Source of the DNA: Bradyrhizobium lablabi
GTDB lineage: Bacteria > Pseudomonadota > Alphaproteobacteria > Rhizobiales > Xanthobacteraceae
Direction: 5' to 3'
Assembly: GCF_001440475.1 (NCBI RefSeq)
Contig: NZ_LLYB01000040.1
Coordinates: 16,470 to 53,828, forward strand
DNA: 37,359 nt
Part shown: positions 1 through 7,204 of the stretch, in pieces
Layout of the letters: each line of letters begins with the position of its first letter
Position numbering within the stretch: position 1 is the stretch's first letter
Translations under genes and position numbers: made by a program
The notes under the pieces: model-generated
Told to the model about the DNA's origin: nothing
Databases searched by the model: none
The model's input: the letters and a program-made list of their open reading frames with translations, nothing else

Positions 1-801
1 GCCCTCGGTCGTCTCCGGCGAGCAGGTATCCTTGGGCAGGCGGTCGATGATGGCGGCGGCGATCTTCATCGCGTGCTCCATCTTGCCCTTGGCAAAACCG
101 GGATGGGTCGAGACGCCCTCGATGGTGATGGTGGCGCCATCAGCCGAAAAGGTTTCGTCCTCGATATTCCCGGCGGTTTCGCCGTCCATCGTGTAGGCGA
201 AGTCGGCGCCGAGCTTCTTCAGGTCGACCTTGTCGACGCCGCGGCCGATCTCTTCATCGGGCGTGAACAGGATCTTGATGGTGCCGTGCTTGATGTGCGG
301 ATTCTCGATCAGGAACCGCGCCGCATCCATGATCTCGGCGAGGCCGGCCTTGTTGTCGGCGCCCAACAAGGTGGTGCCGTCGGTGGTGATGATGTCATGG
401 CCGATCTGGTTGGCGAGCGCCGGATGGTCGGCGGCGCGGATCACCTGGGTGGAATCGGCCGGCAGCACGATGTCGCCGCCGCGGTATTCCGTTACGATCT
501 GCGGCTTGACGTTGGCGCCGGTGCAGTCCGGCGACGTGTCCATGTGCGAGCAGAAGCAGATCACCGGCACCTTCTTGTCGGTATTGGCCGGGATCGTTGC
601 ATAGACATAGCCGTGCTCGTCGAGATGGGCGTCCTTGAGCCCCATCGCCTGCAGTTCCGACGCCAGCAGACGGCCCAGATTCTTCTGCTTCTCGGTGGAA
701 GGGCAGGTCGGCGAATTCGGATCGGACTGGGTGTCGATCACGACATAGCGCAGGAAGCGCTCGGTGACATCGTGGGTGAAGGCGAGGGGGGTGACCGGCA
801 T
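1..801 (-). CDS. pepT: Peptidase T (tripeptide aminopeptidase), 3' end cut by window edge
   Basis: Cytoplasmic zinc aminopeptidase of the M20B family that removes the N-terminal residue from tripeptides. The 267 codons visible read without a stop from an ATG at 801 to the left edge, so the C-terminal third (family length is about 410) is missing. I see the family's metal and catalytic residues: SHMDTS with His86 and Asp88, GADNK with Asp149, and TPDEEIG with Glu183 and Glu184. The N-terminus (MPVTPLAFTHDVTERFLRY) fits the family start. The Shine-Dalgarno sequence in front of the ATG is weak. The gene lies downstream of HU on the same strand but is separated from it by a strong terminator, so it is probably transcribed on its own. 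The identification is firm from sequence recognition; the extent beyond the window is unknown. Confidence 0.93.
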   Translation of the reverse strand, partial: MPVTPLAFTHDVTERFLRYVVIDTQSDPNSPTCPSTEKQKNLGRLLASELQAMGLKDAHLDEHGYVYATIPANTDKKVPVICFCSHMDTSPDCTGANVKPQIVTEYRGGDIVLPADSTQVIRAADHPALANQIGHDIITTDGTTLLGADNKAGLAEIMDAARFLIENPHIKHGTIKILFTPDEEIGRGVDKVDLKKLGADFAYTMDGETAGNIEDETFSADGATITIEGVSTHPGFAKGKMEHAMKIAAAIIDRLPKDTCSPETTEG

Positions 802-844
802 GACGATCCCAGAAAAGATGAGCAAGGAGAGCGCTCTATAACAG

Positions 845-883
845 AAAAGCGCCATTCCGGGTCCCCGCCGGAATGGCGCTTTT
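845..883 (-). terminator. Rho-independent terminator after the HU gene
   Basis: A perfect 16-bp inverted repeat (845-860 with 868-883) encloses a 7-nt loop. Its outer bases are A on the left and T on the right, so it has a T tract when read on either strand. It lies 25 bp past the HU stop codon and 44 bp before the pepT start, both on the minus strand. It should end HU transcription and insulate pepT. Confidence 0.85.
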
Positions 884-907
884 GGTCGGATCAGCGGGAG
901 CGTCGGG

Positions 908-1207
908 TCAGACGGCTTCCTTGAGTTCCTTGGCGGCGCGGAACGCGACCTTCTTGCTGGCCTTGATCGGCAGCGGTTCGCCGGTAGCGGGGTTGCGGCC
1001 CATGCGGGCGGCGCGCTTGCGGACCTGGAGGATGCCGAGCCCAACGATCCGGATACGCTCGCCTTTCTTCAGGTGCTTGGTGATCTTGCCGACCATGTCG
1101 GTCAGGATCGCCTCGGCGGCCTTTTTCGACAGGTCATGTTCCTCGGCGAGCGCTGCCGCCAGATGCTTGAGTGTGATGGTGGCTGGAGACGCCGCTTTCT
1201 TCGCCAT
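908..1207 (-). CDS. HU/IHF-family histone-like DNA-binding protein
   Basis: Small basic nucleoid protein of the HU/IHF family, 99 residues, which binds and bends DNA as a dimer. Visible features are the N-terminal helical half, with a Lys/Ala-rich start and LAEEHDLSKKAAEAIL, and the beta-arm region with GRNPATGEPLPIKASKKVAFRA, where the arm-tip RNPxTG with its DNA-intercalating proline is intact. I chose the ATG at 1207 because a strong GAGGAGGG ribosome site lies just upstream and the product starts MAKKAASPAT; longer in-frame starts have no such site. The gene has its own terminator at 845-883. The sequence alone does not separate HU from an HU-like paralogue, so no symbol is given. Confidence 0.92.
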   Translation of the reverse strand: MAKKAASPATITLKHLAAALAEEHDLSKKAAEAILTDMVGKITKHLKKGERIRIVGLGILQVRKRAARMGRNPATGEPLPIKASKKVAFRAAKELKEAV

Positions 1208-1526
1208 ATCTGGCCCTCCTCGTTGGTTGAACGGCTTGAGCGTTGTTGAATGCCGGTCCGCGCTGAAAAAATGCAGTGCGTGGTGACCCGAAACCCCGGG
1301 ATTCCGCACGATCGGGGCGGGAAGGTTTCAAGAAACCCGGACGTCACTGGCCTTAGACGATTCGGCCGATCGCTGCCTACGCCAGTTTGCCCGGAAACAG
1401 GCGGCAATTTGCATCGAAATCGTAGAAACGCCCGTTTGGCGCAGGTGTTCGCAACGTCCTTGACTAAGCGGGAGCGGGCCTTTATGCCCTCGGTTCTGCG
1501 CGGATCAGGATCTGATTACGGCATCC
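1208..1526. other. Intergenic region between HU and tRNA-Asp (divergent promoters)
   Basis: These 319 bases contain no convincing gene. They should hold the HU promoter (minus strand) and the tRNA promoter (plus strand). The only element I can point to with some support is the tRNA promoter at 1460-1487. Short open frames across this stretch lack ribosome sites and family resemblance. Confidence 0.5.
1460..1487 (+). promoter_or_regulatory. Probable promoter of tRNA-Asp
   Basis: TTGACT at 1460-1465 is a near-consensus -35 hexamer. After 16 bp comes TTATGC at 1482-1487, a weaker -10. Transcription would start near 1494, about 33 bases before the mature tRNA. This is pattern matching only; the -10 is poor. 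Confidence 0.45.
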
Positions 1527-1603
1527 GCGGGAGTAGCTCAGTTGGTTAGAGCGCCGCCCTGTCACGGCGGAGGCCGCGGGTTCGAGTCCCGTCTCTCGCG
1601 CCA
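1527..1603 (+). tRNA. tRNA-Asp (anticodon GTC)
   Basis: A 77-nt tRNA with the CCA end encoded in the DNA. The acceptor stem pairs 1527-1533 with 1593-1599 with one G-T wobble, the discriminator is G1600, and CCA is at 1601-1603. The anticodon stem pairs 1554-1558 with 1566-1570 around the loop CTGTCAC, which places GTC at 1561-1563. The D-loop (AGCTCAGTTGGTTAGAGC) and T-arm (GGGTTCGAGTCCC) are standard. It is followed by a terminator hairpin at 1651-1677. Confidence 0.97.
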
Positions 1604-1650
1604 TTTTTCAATGGCTTGATGCTGGTCTCCGAGACCACCGCAAACAAAAA

Positions 1651-1677
1651 GGCCGCCTGAGGGCGGCCATTTTTATT
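1651..1677. terminator. Bidirectional terminator between tRNA-Asp and the small membrane protein gene
   Basis: GGCCGCC (1651-1657) pairs with GGCGGCC (1662-1668) around a TGAG loop. ATTTTTATT follows on the right and five A precede on the left, so the hairpin has a T tract on either strand. It lies between the tRNA and the converging 64-residue gene and can serve both. Confidence 0.85.
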
Positions 1678-1696
1678 CCAATAATACCGATGCCGC

Positions 1697-1891
1697 TTAA
1701 CGGACGGTCGAGATACTCGAGCTGGTGACAACCACCGGCTTGCCGGCCTTCACGACCTGGGCGGTCTGGCTGTAATCCGCGCCGGTCCGGGCGGAAATGC
1801 CGAACGCCGCAACCGCGATGCCTGCAACCAAGGCGACGACCACGATCTTCAAATGCGTGCCGCGATCTGCCGAGTGAAATGAATGGTTCAT
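1697..1891 (-). CDS. Small membrane-anchored protein of unknown function (64 aa)
   Basis: I do not recognise a named family. The product has a short basic/polar head (MNHSFHSADRGTHLK), one hydrophobic segment at about residues 15-33 (IVVVALVAGIAVAAFG), and a polar tail rich in Ser, Thr and Val, so it is likely an inner-membrane anchor or an uncleaved signal with a periplasmic tail. The start is supported by GGGAGG seven bases before the ATG. The gene has its own terminator (1651-1677). A near-perfect CRP-type palindrome lies about 140 bp upstream (2026-2041), which suggests control by a cyclic-nucleotide or CRP/FNR-family regulator. A real gene is likely from the ribosome site, terminator and regulatory site together. 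Confidence 0.7.
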   Translation of the reverse strand: MNHSFHSADRGTHLKIVVVALVAGIAVAAFGISARTGADYSQTAQVVKAGKPVVVTSSSISTVR

Positions 1892-2025
1892 CTAATGCCT
1901 CCCGGACGCCTTTGGCATCCTCTGTTGGCGAGATAGGTACGCCGCGTGTGTTTCAGGATCGTTTCGCGGTTTCGGCAAAATGGTTTCATTCGGCCGGTTT
2001 TTCGCCGATTTTCTGCCAAATCATC

Positions 2026-2041
2026 TGTGATGTAGATCACA
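2026..2041. promoter_or_regulatory. CRP-type binding palindrome (TGTGA-N6-TCACA)
   Basis: The 16-base site TGTGATGTAGATCACA has both perfect CRP half-sites at the exact 6-base spacing. It lies between the 3' end of the MFS gene and the start of the 64-residue gene, so the only start it can plausibly control is the latter, at 1891. It does not fit the FNR/FixK consensus TTGAT-N4-ATCAA. Binding is inferred, not shown. Confidence 0.6.
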
Positions 2042-2141
2042 TACAGGCTGTTCCGGCGGTATCGATGCGCGCATTGCGAGGGCTGGCTAGGACAAAAACT
2101 ATAATGAAAACAATGGGAGGAGGGGTGAAGGCGAGCCCGGA

Positions 2142-3434
2142 TCAGCTTGCCCGCTCGATATCGCCCCGGATTGACCGCGCCGCCCAGACGAAAAGCATCG
2201 CGCCGAGCACGCTGGTGACGGCGGCCGAGAGCAACGAATAGCGCACGGCGTGAGCGGCAAAATCAGCCTTCAGCGCGTCGTTGAGCATGCCGACGGCGAG
2301 CGGGCCGGTTCCCTGGCCGAATCCGGCCGCCATCAGCAGCATGATCGCCGAGGCCAGCGCCCGCATGCTCGGCTTGGCGACGGTCTGCGCGATCGCGAAG
2401 ATCGGGCCAAGCTGGAAGCCGGCCAGGAACGAGGTCGCCGCCAGCGTCACCACCATGGTGGCGAAGTCCGGCGTCAGCATGCAAACCGCAAACACCGGCC
2501 CGGCGAGGCCCGAGGTGATCGCGGGCGCCCACAGCTTCCAGCGATCGTCGCTGCGGCCGATCTGGGCCACGATCACGCCGCCGAGCAGGGTGCCGGCGAT
2601 GCCGCACAGTCCCTTGAACGTCCCGGCATAGGTGCCGATCTCGGCGCTCGACAGATGATGCACGCGCGCCAGGAACGGCGGGATCCAGGCCGAGGTCGCA
2701 TAGTTGGTGTAGGTGGTCAGGCAGAAGCCCACGAGCAGGACGACGAAGGTGCGCTGCGAGGCGAGGAAGGAAAGCGTCGGCCCGATCGGCTCCGGCGTGA
2801 ACGTCTCCGCCATTGCGCCGCGCTTCGGCTCGGAGACCGTCAGCCACAGGACCGCGGCGAGCGCGAGGCCCGGCAGGCCCGCGGTATAAAACGCCATCCG
2901 CCAGCCGTAGTACTGGTTGATGTAGCCGCCGATGAAATAGCCGAGGAACACGCCGAGATAGGTGCCGATGGCAAAGATGCCGAGCGCGCGCGGGCGTTCG
3001 TTCTTGCTGAAGAGGTCGGCAATGATCGACTGCGAGGCCGGCGTGCCGCCGGATTCGCCGATGCCGACGCCGATGCGCGCCAGTGCCAGCGTCGCCACGC
3101 TTTGCGCCATGCCGCAAAACACCGTCATCGCGCTCCAGAACGCCAGCGCGATCGTCACAATGTTGCGGCGGTTATAACGGTCGGCGATGCGCGCGATCGG
3201 GATGCCGAGCAGCGAATAGAACAGCACGAAGCCGAATCCGGCGAGCAGCCCCATCGTGGTGTCGCTGAGCGCAAACTCCTTTTTGATCGGCTCGATCAGG
3301 ACGTTGAAGATGGTGCGGTCGAGGAAGTTCAGCGCATAGACGACGGTCAAGAGGGCGAGCACGTAATATCGCCGGAGCGAGGGCCGTGCGGTGGCTTCCG
3401 CTGGAGCGGCCGCCTGCGGTGCGATATCGACCAT
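2142..3434 (-). CDS. MFS transporter, spinster-like
   Basis: Major facilitator superfamily inner-membrane transporter of 430 residues with about 12 hydrophobic segments. Each half looks complete. After TM1 comes the signature region NFLDRTIFNVLIEPIKKEF, and the loop 2-3 motif is GIPIARIADRYNRRNI, the usual GxxxDRxGRR type. The pattern is closest to spinster-like or aromatic-acid/hexuronate MFS carriers. A strong AGGGGGA ribosome site precedes the ATG at 3434. It lies 40 bp downstream of the Rieske oxygenase gene on the same strand, so the pair is probably one transcript and the carrier probably imports the oxygenase's substrate. The actual substrate cannot be read from the sequence. Confidence 0.9.
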   Translation of the reverse strand: MVDIAPQAAAPAEATARPSLRRYYVLALLTVVYALNFLDRTIFNVLIEPIKKEFALSDTTMGLLAGFGFVLFYSLLGIPIARIADRYNRRNIVTIALAFWSAMTVFCGMAQSVATLALARIGVGIGESGGTPASQSIIADLFSKNERPRALGIFAIGTYLGVFLGYFIGGYINQYYGWRMAFYTAGLPGLALAAVLWLTVSEPKRGAMAETFTPEPIGPTLSFLASQRTFVVLLVGFCLTTYTNYATSAWIPPFLARVHHLSSAEIGTYAGTFKGLCGIAGTLLGGVIVAQIGRSDDRWKLWAPAITSGLAGPVFAVCMLTPDFATMVVTLAATSFLAGFQLGPIFAIAQTVAKPSMRALASAIMLLMAAGFGQGTGPLAVGMLNDALKADFAAHAVRYSLLSAAVTSVLGAMLFVWAARSIRGDIERAS

Positions 3435-3474
3435 GCTTTCCCCCTGAATTTTGTTTTTTGCTGAATCAGCCGTC

Positions 3475-4665
3475 TCACGCGTCGCGAATGAAATTCCCCG
3501 CCTCGAATTCCACCGGCGGCGCGTTTTGCTCGAACGAGACGCCGATCGGATCGCGCCCTTCGGCCATCGCCACGAGCTGATCGCTCAGCATCCGCCGGAT
3601 CATCAGGATGCCGCGGTCGCTCTGGCCGAAATGCTCCTCCGAATGCAGCGTCACCGGGCCCTGGCCGACCTGCGCCTCGTAATCGCCGGGGAATTGCTGG
3701 TGCTCCCGTTCGGTCATGTCCCACCAGAATTTTCCGTTGAACTTGGAGCGCATCCTTCCGATGTCGCCGGAATTCTTCACGCGGCCAGCGACATAGATGC
3801 GGAAGGATGTATCGTCGATCGGCAGCGTCCAGCCGATCGATTCGACGCGGGCGAATTGGGCGACGCGCGGATTGGGCACGACACGCAGCGTGGGGAGGGC
3901 GGCTTCCGTCACGCGGTAAAAAACCTTGCCGTCGTCCTGATGCCGGATCGAGCGCACGGTGACGCCGCGCGACGACATCTCGAACTTCACTTCCGGCATC
4001 GAGGCCATCATGTTGGTGAACTGCGGCCCCGAGAACGAGCCGTGCAACACCGGGACGTGGTAGGGATCGACCACGTTCTCGAAATGCTGCAGCCAGTTGC
4101 AGGGGATGATTGCGGGACCGCCACCGCCGATCGAGGAATCGTCCGCCTCGACGAACTCGCCGTCGTCCATCTTGTCCAGGCATTCGTAGCGCGGCAGCGC
4201 CGGCTTCTTCTCGGCCGGTCCGAGATAGGCGAAGATCAGGCCGTAGCGTTCCTCGACGGGGTACCAGGGCTGCCGCACCTTGTCCTTGAACAGGCCGCCC
4301 TCGGGCTCGCAGGGCTGTTCGAGGCAATGGCCCTCGGTGTCGAATTTCCAGCCGTGATAGCAGCAGCGGATGCCGTCTTCCTCGACCTTGCCGTAATAGA
4401 GCGTGGTGCCGCGATGGCAGCAGCGGGCATGCAAGAGGCCGGCGCGGCCGTGCCGGTCGCGAAACAGCACCAGGTCCTCGCCGAGCGCGCGCACTTTTCT
4501 GGGGATATCGGCGGCGTCGGACACAAGCCCGACCGGGTGCCAGTAGCGACGCAAGAGCTCGCCCATTGGCGTGCCGCGGCCGACCGAGGTCAGCTCGGTC
4601 CGGGTGGTGGACGGCTTCATGGCGTAGCCGGTCCCGAGATCGCGATCCCGCTGCGTGATGGTCAT
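3475..4665 (-). CDS. Rieske non-heme iron aromatic ring-hydroxylating oxygenase, alpha subunit
   Basis: Large subunit (396 aa) of a Rieske oxygenase, resembling the phthalate 4,5-dioxygenase/vanillate demethylase branch, which takes electrons from a separate reductase to hydroxylate or demethylate an aromatic substrate. The Rieske 2Fe-2S ligands fit C-x-H-x16-C-x2-H (Cys82, His84, Cys101, His104). The mononuclear iron site fits E-x3-D-x2-H-x4-H (Glu196, Asp200, His203, His208). I chose the ATG at 4665, not the in-frame ATG 18 bases upstream, because the GGGAGGA ribosome site overlaps the longer start's first codons. No reductase or ferredoxin gene is next to it, so its electron donor must be encoded elsewhere. 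The MFS gene follows it, and a divergent MarR gene lies upstream with a palindrome in between. Confidence 0.93.
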   Translation of the reverse strand: MTITQRDRDLGTGYAMKPSTTRTELTSVGRGTPMGELLRRYWHPVGLVSDAADIPRKVRALGEDLVLFRDRHGRAGLLHARCCHRGTTLYYGKVEEDGIRCCYHGWKFDTEGHCLEQPCEPEGGLFKDKVRQPWYPVEERYGLIFAYLGPAEKKPALPRYECLDKMDDGEFVEADDSSIGGGGPAIIPCNWLQHFENVVDPYHVPVLHGSFSGPQFTNMMASMPEVKFEMSSRGVTVRSIRHQDDGKVFYRVTEAALPTLRVVPNPRVAQFARVESIGWTLPIDDTSFRIYVAGRVKNSGDIGRMRSKFNGKFWWDMTEREHQQFPGDYEAQVGQGPVTLHSEEHFGQSDRGILMIRRMLSDQLVAMAEGRDPIGVSFEQNAPPVEFEAGNFIRDA

Positions 4666-4735
4666 CCCGTTTCCTCCCGCCACGGCATTGGCGCCGCGGT
4701 CGTTGACGTATTCCAGTCAGTGAACGCACAATCGA

Positions 4736-4746
4736 TGACAATGTCA
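4736..4746. promoter_or_regulatory. Candidate MarR operator overlapping the oxygenase -35 region
   Basis: TGACAATGTCA is an 11-base palindrome with a one-base centre in the gap between the divergent oxygenase and MarR genes. Read on the minus strand it lies on TTGACA, a consensus -35 hexamer about 70 bp before the oxygenase start. A repressor bound here would block that promoter. Its role is inferred from position and symmetry. Confidence 0.5.
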
Positions 4747-4837
4747 ACGATTTTTCGATTAGCTTATCCGATGACCCTATTCGATGGTCTTATCCGCGGG
4801 ACTCGCGCGACGGCCGTGCCGGATGGTCTTGCTAGAT

Positions 4838-4885
4838 GGTCTTGGCATCGGTCTTGGCATCGGTCTTGGCATTGGTCTTGGCACC
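4838..4885. repeat. Tandem 12-bp repeat, four units, upstream of marR-type gene
   Basis: Four head-to-tail copies of GGTCTTGGCATC start at 4838, 4850, 4862 and 4874. The first two are identical, the third differs at its last base and the fourth at its last two. Degenerate GATGGTCTT copies lie further upstream, near 4783 and 4822. The unit is a multiple of three, so the array is in phase with the following gene and would encode a repeated V-L-A-S if translation began at the ATG at 4836. Confidence 0.85.
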
Positions 4886-4913
4886 AGGCCGCTTTGTTGG
4901 CAGAGGTTTGCAA

Positions 4914-5429
4914 ATGAGCCGCAAGCTGGGAAAGCAGACCGGGCCATTATCCGCAGCCGATGACGCCGCGGAGCTGGCGCCGATTACCGCGATGATGTCA
5001 TCGCGGCTGATGGTGCTGGCGAACCTGCTCAAGCGCGGTGCGATCCTGCGTTACAAGCGGCTGACGGGGCTGTCCTCGGTGGAATTCGGCCTGGTGGCCT
5101 CGCTGGGCCGCCGCCCGCCGATGAGCGTTATCCGGCTCGCCGAAGCGGTCGGCATGGACAAGGGGCAGATCAGCCGGGCGCTGGCGGAACTGGTCGCGCG
5201 CAAGCTGGTGGCCAAGGAGGTCAATCCGCGGGACAACCGCGAGACCCTGGTTTGCCTGACCAAGGCGGGGCTGGCCGCCCACGATGCGATTGTGGCGGGG
5301 GCGCAGGAGCGCAACCGGCGTCTCCTGGAACAGCTCGGCAAGGACGAGCTGGGGGTGCTGCTCGACCAGATCGACCGGCTCACGGATACGGCTGCCCAGA
5401 TGCTCGCCGATGAGAAGGATTTGAACTGA
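4914..5429 (+). CDS. MarR-family transcriptional regulator
   Basis: Winged-helix DNA-binding regulator of the MarR family, 171 residues from the chosen ATG. The winged-helix core spans about residues 45-130: LSSVEFGLVASLG, then PMSVIRLAEAVGMDKGQISRALAELVARKLV, and the wing with its NPRDNRETLVCLT basic-acidic pattern (family DxRxx type). Helical segments at both ends fit dimerisation. I prefer the start at 4914 (MSRKLGKQTG), with CAGAGG upstream. An alternative ATG at 4836 would add 26 residues encoded by the 12-bp tandem repeat, which looks unlike any MarR N-terminus. It is divergent from the Rieske oxygenase and MFS pair and probably represses them until an aromatic ligand binds. Confidence 0.9.
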   Translation: MSRKLGKQTGPLSAADDAAELAPITAMMSSRLMVLANLLKRGAILRYKRLTGLSSVEFGLVASLGRRPPMSVIRLAEAVGMDKGQISRALAELVARKLVAKEVNPRDNRETLVCLTKAGLAAHDAIVAGAQERNRRLLEQLGKDELGVLLDQIDRLTDTAAQMLADEKDLN

Positions 5430-5595
5430 AATTCGGGGCACCATGCCGCTCGCCTTGCGTTGGTCGGGAGAGGCAGGAACGCAACACTTTTTGGTGTTCT
5501 GCCAACGCATCCGGGGCGGGCTTGGGCGTCAGGGCGGCTTGTCTTGCGCCCTCTGTTGCGCTGCGCTAAGGCAAGAATAATTCCAATCAACGAAT

Positions 5596-5617
5596 CTGCG
5601 GCCGCTCAAAACCGCAG
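5596..5617 (+). other. Small hairpin in the nuo leader
   Basis: CTGCGG (5596-5601) pairs with CCGCAG (5612-5617) around a 10-base loop, ending just before the nuoA ribosome site region and 16 bp before the ATG. It might influence nuoA translation. The stem is short and no other regulatory feature supports it. The 203-bp gap it lies in must contain the nuo promoter, but I could not pick out convincing hexamers. Confidence 0.3.
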
Positions 5618-5632
5618 GAAAAGGCACCGCCG

Positions 5633-5998
5633 ATGACCGGCATCCTGCAAAATTATCTTCCACTGGTCGTGTTTATCGGAGTGGCGAGCCTGATCGGTCT
5701 GGCGCTCCTGATCGCTCCGTTCCTGGTCGCGTTCCAGCAGCCGGACCCGGAAAAGCTCTCCGCCTATGAATGCGGATTCAACGCATTCGATGACGCCCGC
5801 ATGAAGTTCGATGTGCGCTTCTACCTGGTCGCGATCCTCTTCATCATCTTCGACCTCGAAGTGGCGTTTCTGTTCCCGTGGGCGGTCGCGTTCGGCAAGC
5901 TGGGGGCCACCGGCTTCTGGTCGATGATGGTGTTCCTCGCCGTCCTCACGGTCGGCTTTGCCTATGAATGGAAGAAAGGCGCGCTCGAATGGGATTGA
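5633..5998 (+). CDS. nuoA: NADH-quinone oxidoreductase subunit A
   Basis: Inner-membrane subunit of complex I, 121 residues with three hydrophobic helices (about 10-33, 64-84 and 93-112). The conserved loop between helices 1 and 2, [20 protein letters not shown], carries the family's exposed Cys and acidic residues that change accessibility in the active/deactive transition. The segment [13 protein letters not shown] is also diagnostic. It is the first gene of the nuo cluster, and its end overlaps the start of nuoB by 10 bases, implying coupled translation. Confidence 0.97.
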   Translation: MTGILQNYLPLVVFIGVASLIGLALLIAPFLVAFQQPDPEKLSAYECGFNAFDDARMKFDVRFYLVAILFIIFDLEVAFLFPWAVAFGKLGATGFWSMMVFLAVLTVGFAYEWKKGALEWD

Positions 5999-6579
5999 GC
6001 CCGACAGCAACAGGCTCTTCGCCGGCAATCGCGCAGGCGCCGAAGGGCATTCTCGATCCCTCGACCGGCAAGCCGGTCGGGGCCAATGACCCGTTCTTCC
6101 TCGAGGTCAACCACGAGCTTTCGGACAAGGGCTTCTTCGTCGCCGCCGCCGACGATCTGATCACCTGGGCGCGCACGGGCTCGTTGATGTGGATGACGTT
6201 CGGCCTCGCCTGCTGCGCGGTCGAGATGATGCAGGTGTCGATGCCGCGCTACGACGTCGAGCGGTTTGGCTTTGCGCCGCGCGCCTCGCCGCGGCAGTCC
6301 GACGTCATGATCGTCGCGGGCACGCTGACCAACAAGATGGCGCCGGCGCTGCGCAAGGTCTACGACCAGATGCCCGAGCCGCGCTACGTGATCTCGATGG
6401 GATCGTGCGCCAACGGCGGCGGCTACTATCACTATTCCTACTCGGTCGTGCGCGGCTGCGACCGCATCGTGCCGATCGACATCTACGTGCCCGGATGCCC
6501 GCCGACGGCGGAGGCGCTGCTCTACGGCGTGCTGCTGCTGCAGAAGAAGATCCGGCGCATCGGGACCATCGAACGCTAA
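5989..6579 (+). CDS. nuoB: NADH-quinone oxidoreductase subunit B
   Basis: Peripheral complex I subunit (196 aa) that carries iron-sulfur cluster N2, the last electron carrier before quinone. The ligands are present: the tandem Cys75-Cys76 (GLACCAVEM), Cys140 (GSCANGGG) and Cys170 (VPGCPP). I use the ATG at 5989 (MGLSPTATG), which overlaps the nuoA stop; an in-frame ATG 21 bases upstream would lengthen the overlap and add a charged stretch not expected in the family. The roughly 30-residue polar N-terminal extension before PFF is normal for this bacterial group. Confidence 0.97.
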   Translation: MGLSPTATGSSPAIAQAPKGILDPSTGKPVGANDPFFLEVNHELSDKGFFVAAADDLITWARTGSLMWMTFGLACCAVEMMQVSMPRYDVERFGFAPRASPRQSDVMIVAGTLTNKMAPALRKVYDQMPEPRYVISMGSCANGGGYYHYSYSVVRGCDRIVPIDIYVPGCPPTAEALLYGVLLLQKKIRRIGTIER

Positions 6580-6590
6580 GGTTTTAGGTA

Positions 6591-7202
6591 ATGGACGACG
6601 GCAAGCTCGAGGCCCTTGGGCAGACGATTGTTAGCGCGCTTGGCGGCGCGGCCAGCGCCCATGCGGTAGCGTTCAACCAGCTCACGGTTACGGTCGATGC
6701 GGCTGGCATCGTCGAGGTGATGAAGTACCTGCGCGACGATCCCGCCATGCGCTTCGTCAACATCACCGATGTGACCGCGGTGGACTATCCCGGCCGCGAG
6801 AAGCGCTTCGACGTGGTCTATCATCTGCTGTCGCCGACGCTGAACGAGCGCATCCGCGTCCGCGCCGAGGCCGACGAGAACACGCAGGTGCCGTCGATCA
6901 TCGACGTGTTTCCGGGCGCCGACTGGTTCGAGCGCGAGGCCTACGATCTCTATGGCGTGATCTTCACCGGCCATCCCGACATGCGGCGGCTGCTGACCGA
7001 TTACGGCTTCGACGGCCATCCGTTGCGCAAGGATTTCCCGCTGACCGGCTTCGTCGAGGTCCGCTACGACGACCAGGAGAAGCGGGTGCTCTACGAACCC
7101 GTCCGTCTCAACCAGGAATTCCGCAAATTCGATTTCCTCTCGCCATGGGAAGGCGCCGACTATCCGCTTCCGGGCGATGAGAAGGCGGAGCCGAAGGCCT
7201 GA
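6591..7202 (+). CDS. nuoC: NADH-quinone oxidoreductase subunit C
   Basis: Peripheral-arm subunit of complex I (30-kDa subunit homologue), 203 residues. Recognised by [24 protein letters not shown], the core [46 protein letters not shown], which is the family signature, and the C-terminal FDFLSPWEG. It is a separate protein here, not fused to NuoD as in Escherichia coli. It forms part of the quinone-proximal module with NuoB, NuoD and NuoI. It lies 11 bp after nuoB and 2 bp before nuoD. Confidence 0.97.
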   Translation: MDDGKLEALGQTIVSALGGAASAHAVAFNQLTVTVDAAGIVEVMKYLRDDPAMRFVNITDVTAVDYPGREKRFDVVYHLLSPTLNERIRVRAEADENTQVPSIIDVFPGADWFEREAYDLYGVIFTGHPDMRRLLTDYGFDGHPLRKDFPLTGFVEVRYDDQEKRVLYEPVRLNQEFRKFDFLSPWEGADYPLPGDEKAEPKA

Positions 7203-7204
7203 CC

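Noticed and set aside
3451..4917. Long plus-strand open frame opposite the Rieske oxygenase
   Set aside because: It runs antisense to a gene with intact iron ligands and has no recognisable domain; it ends in the tandem repeat.
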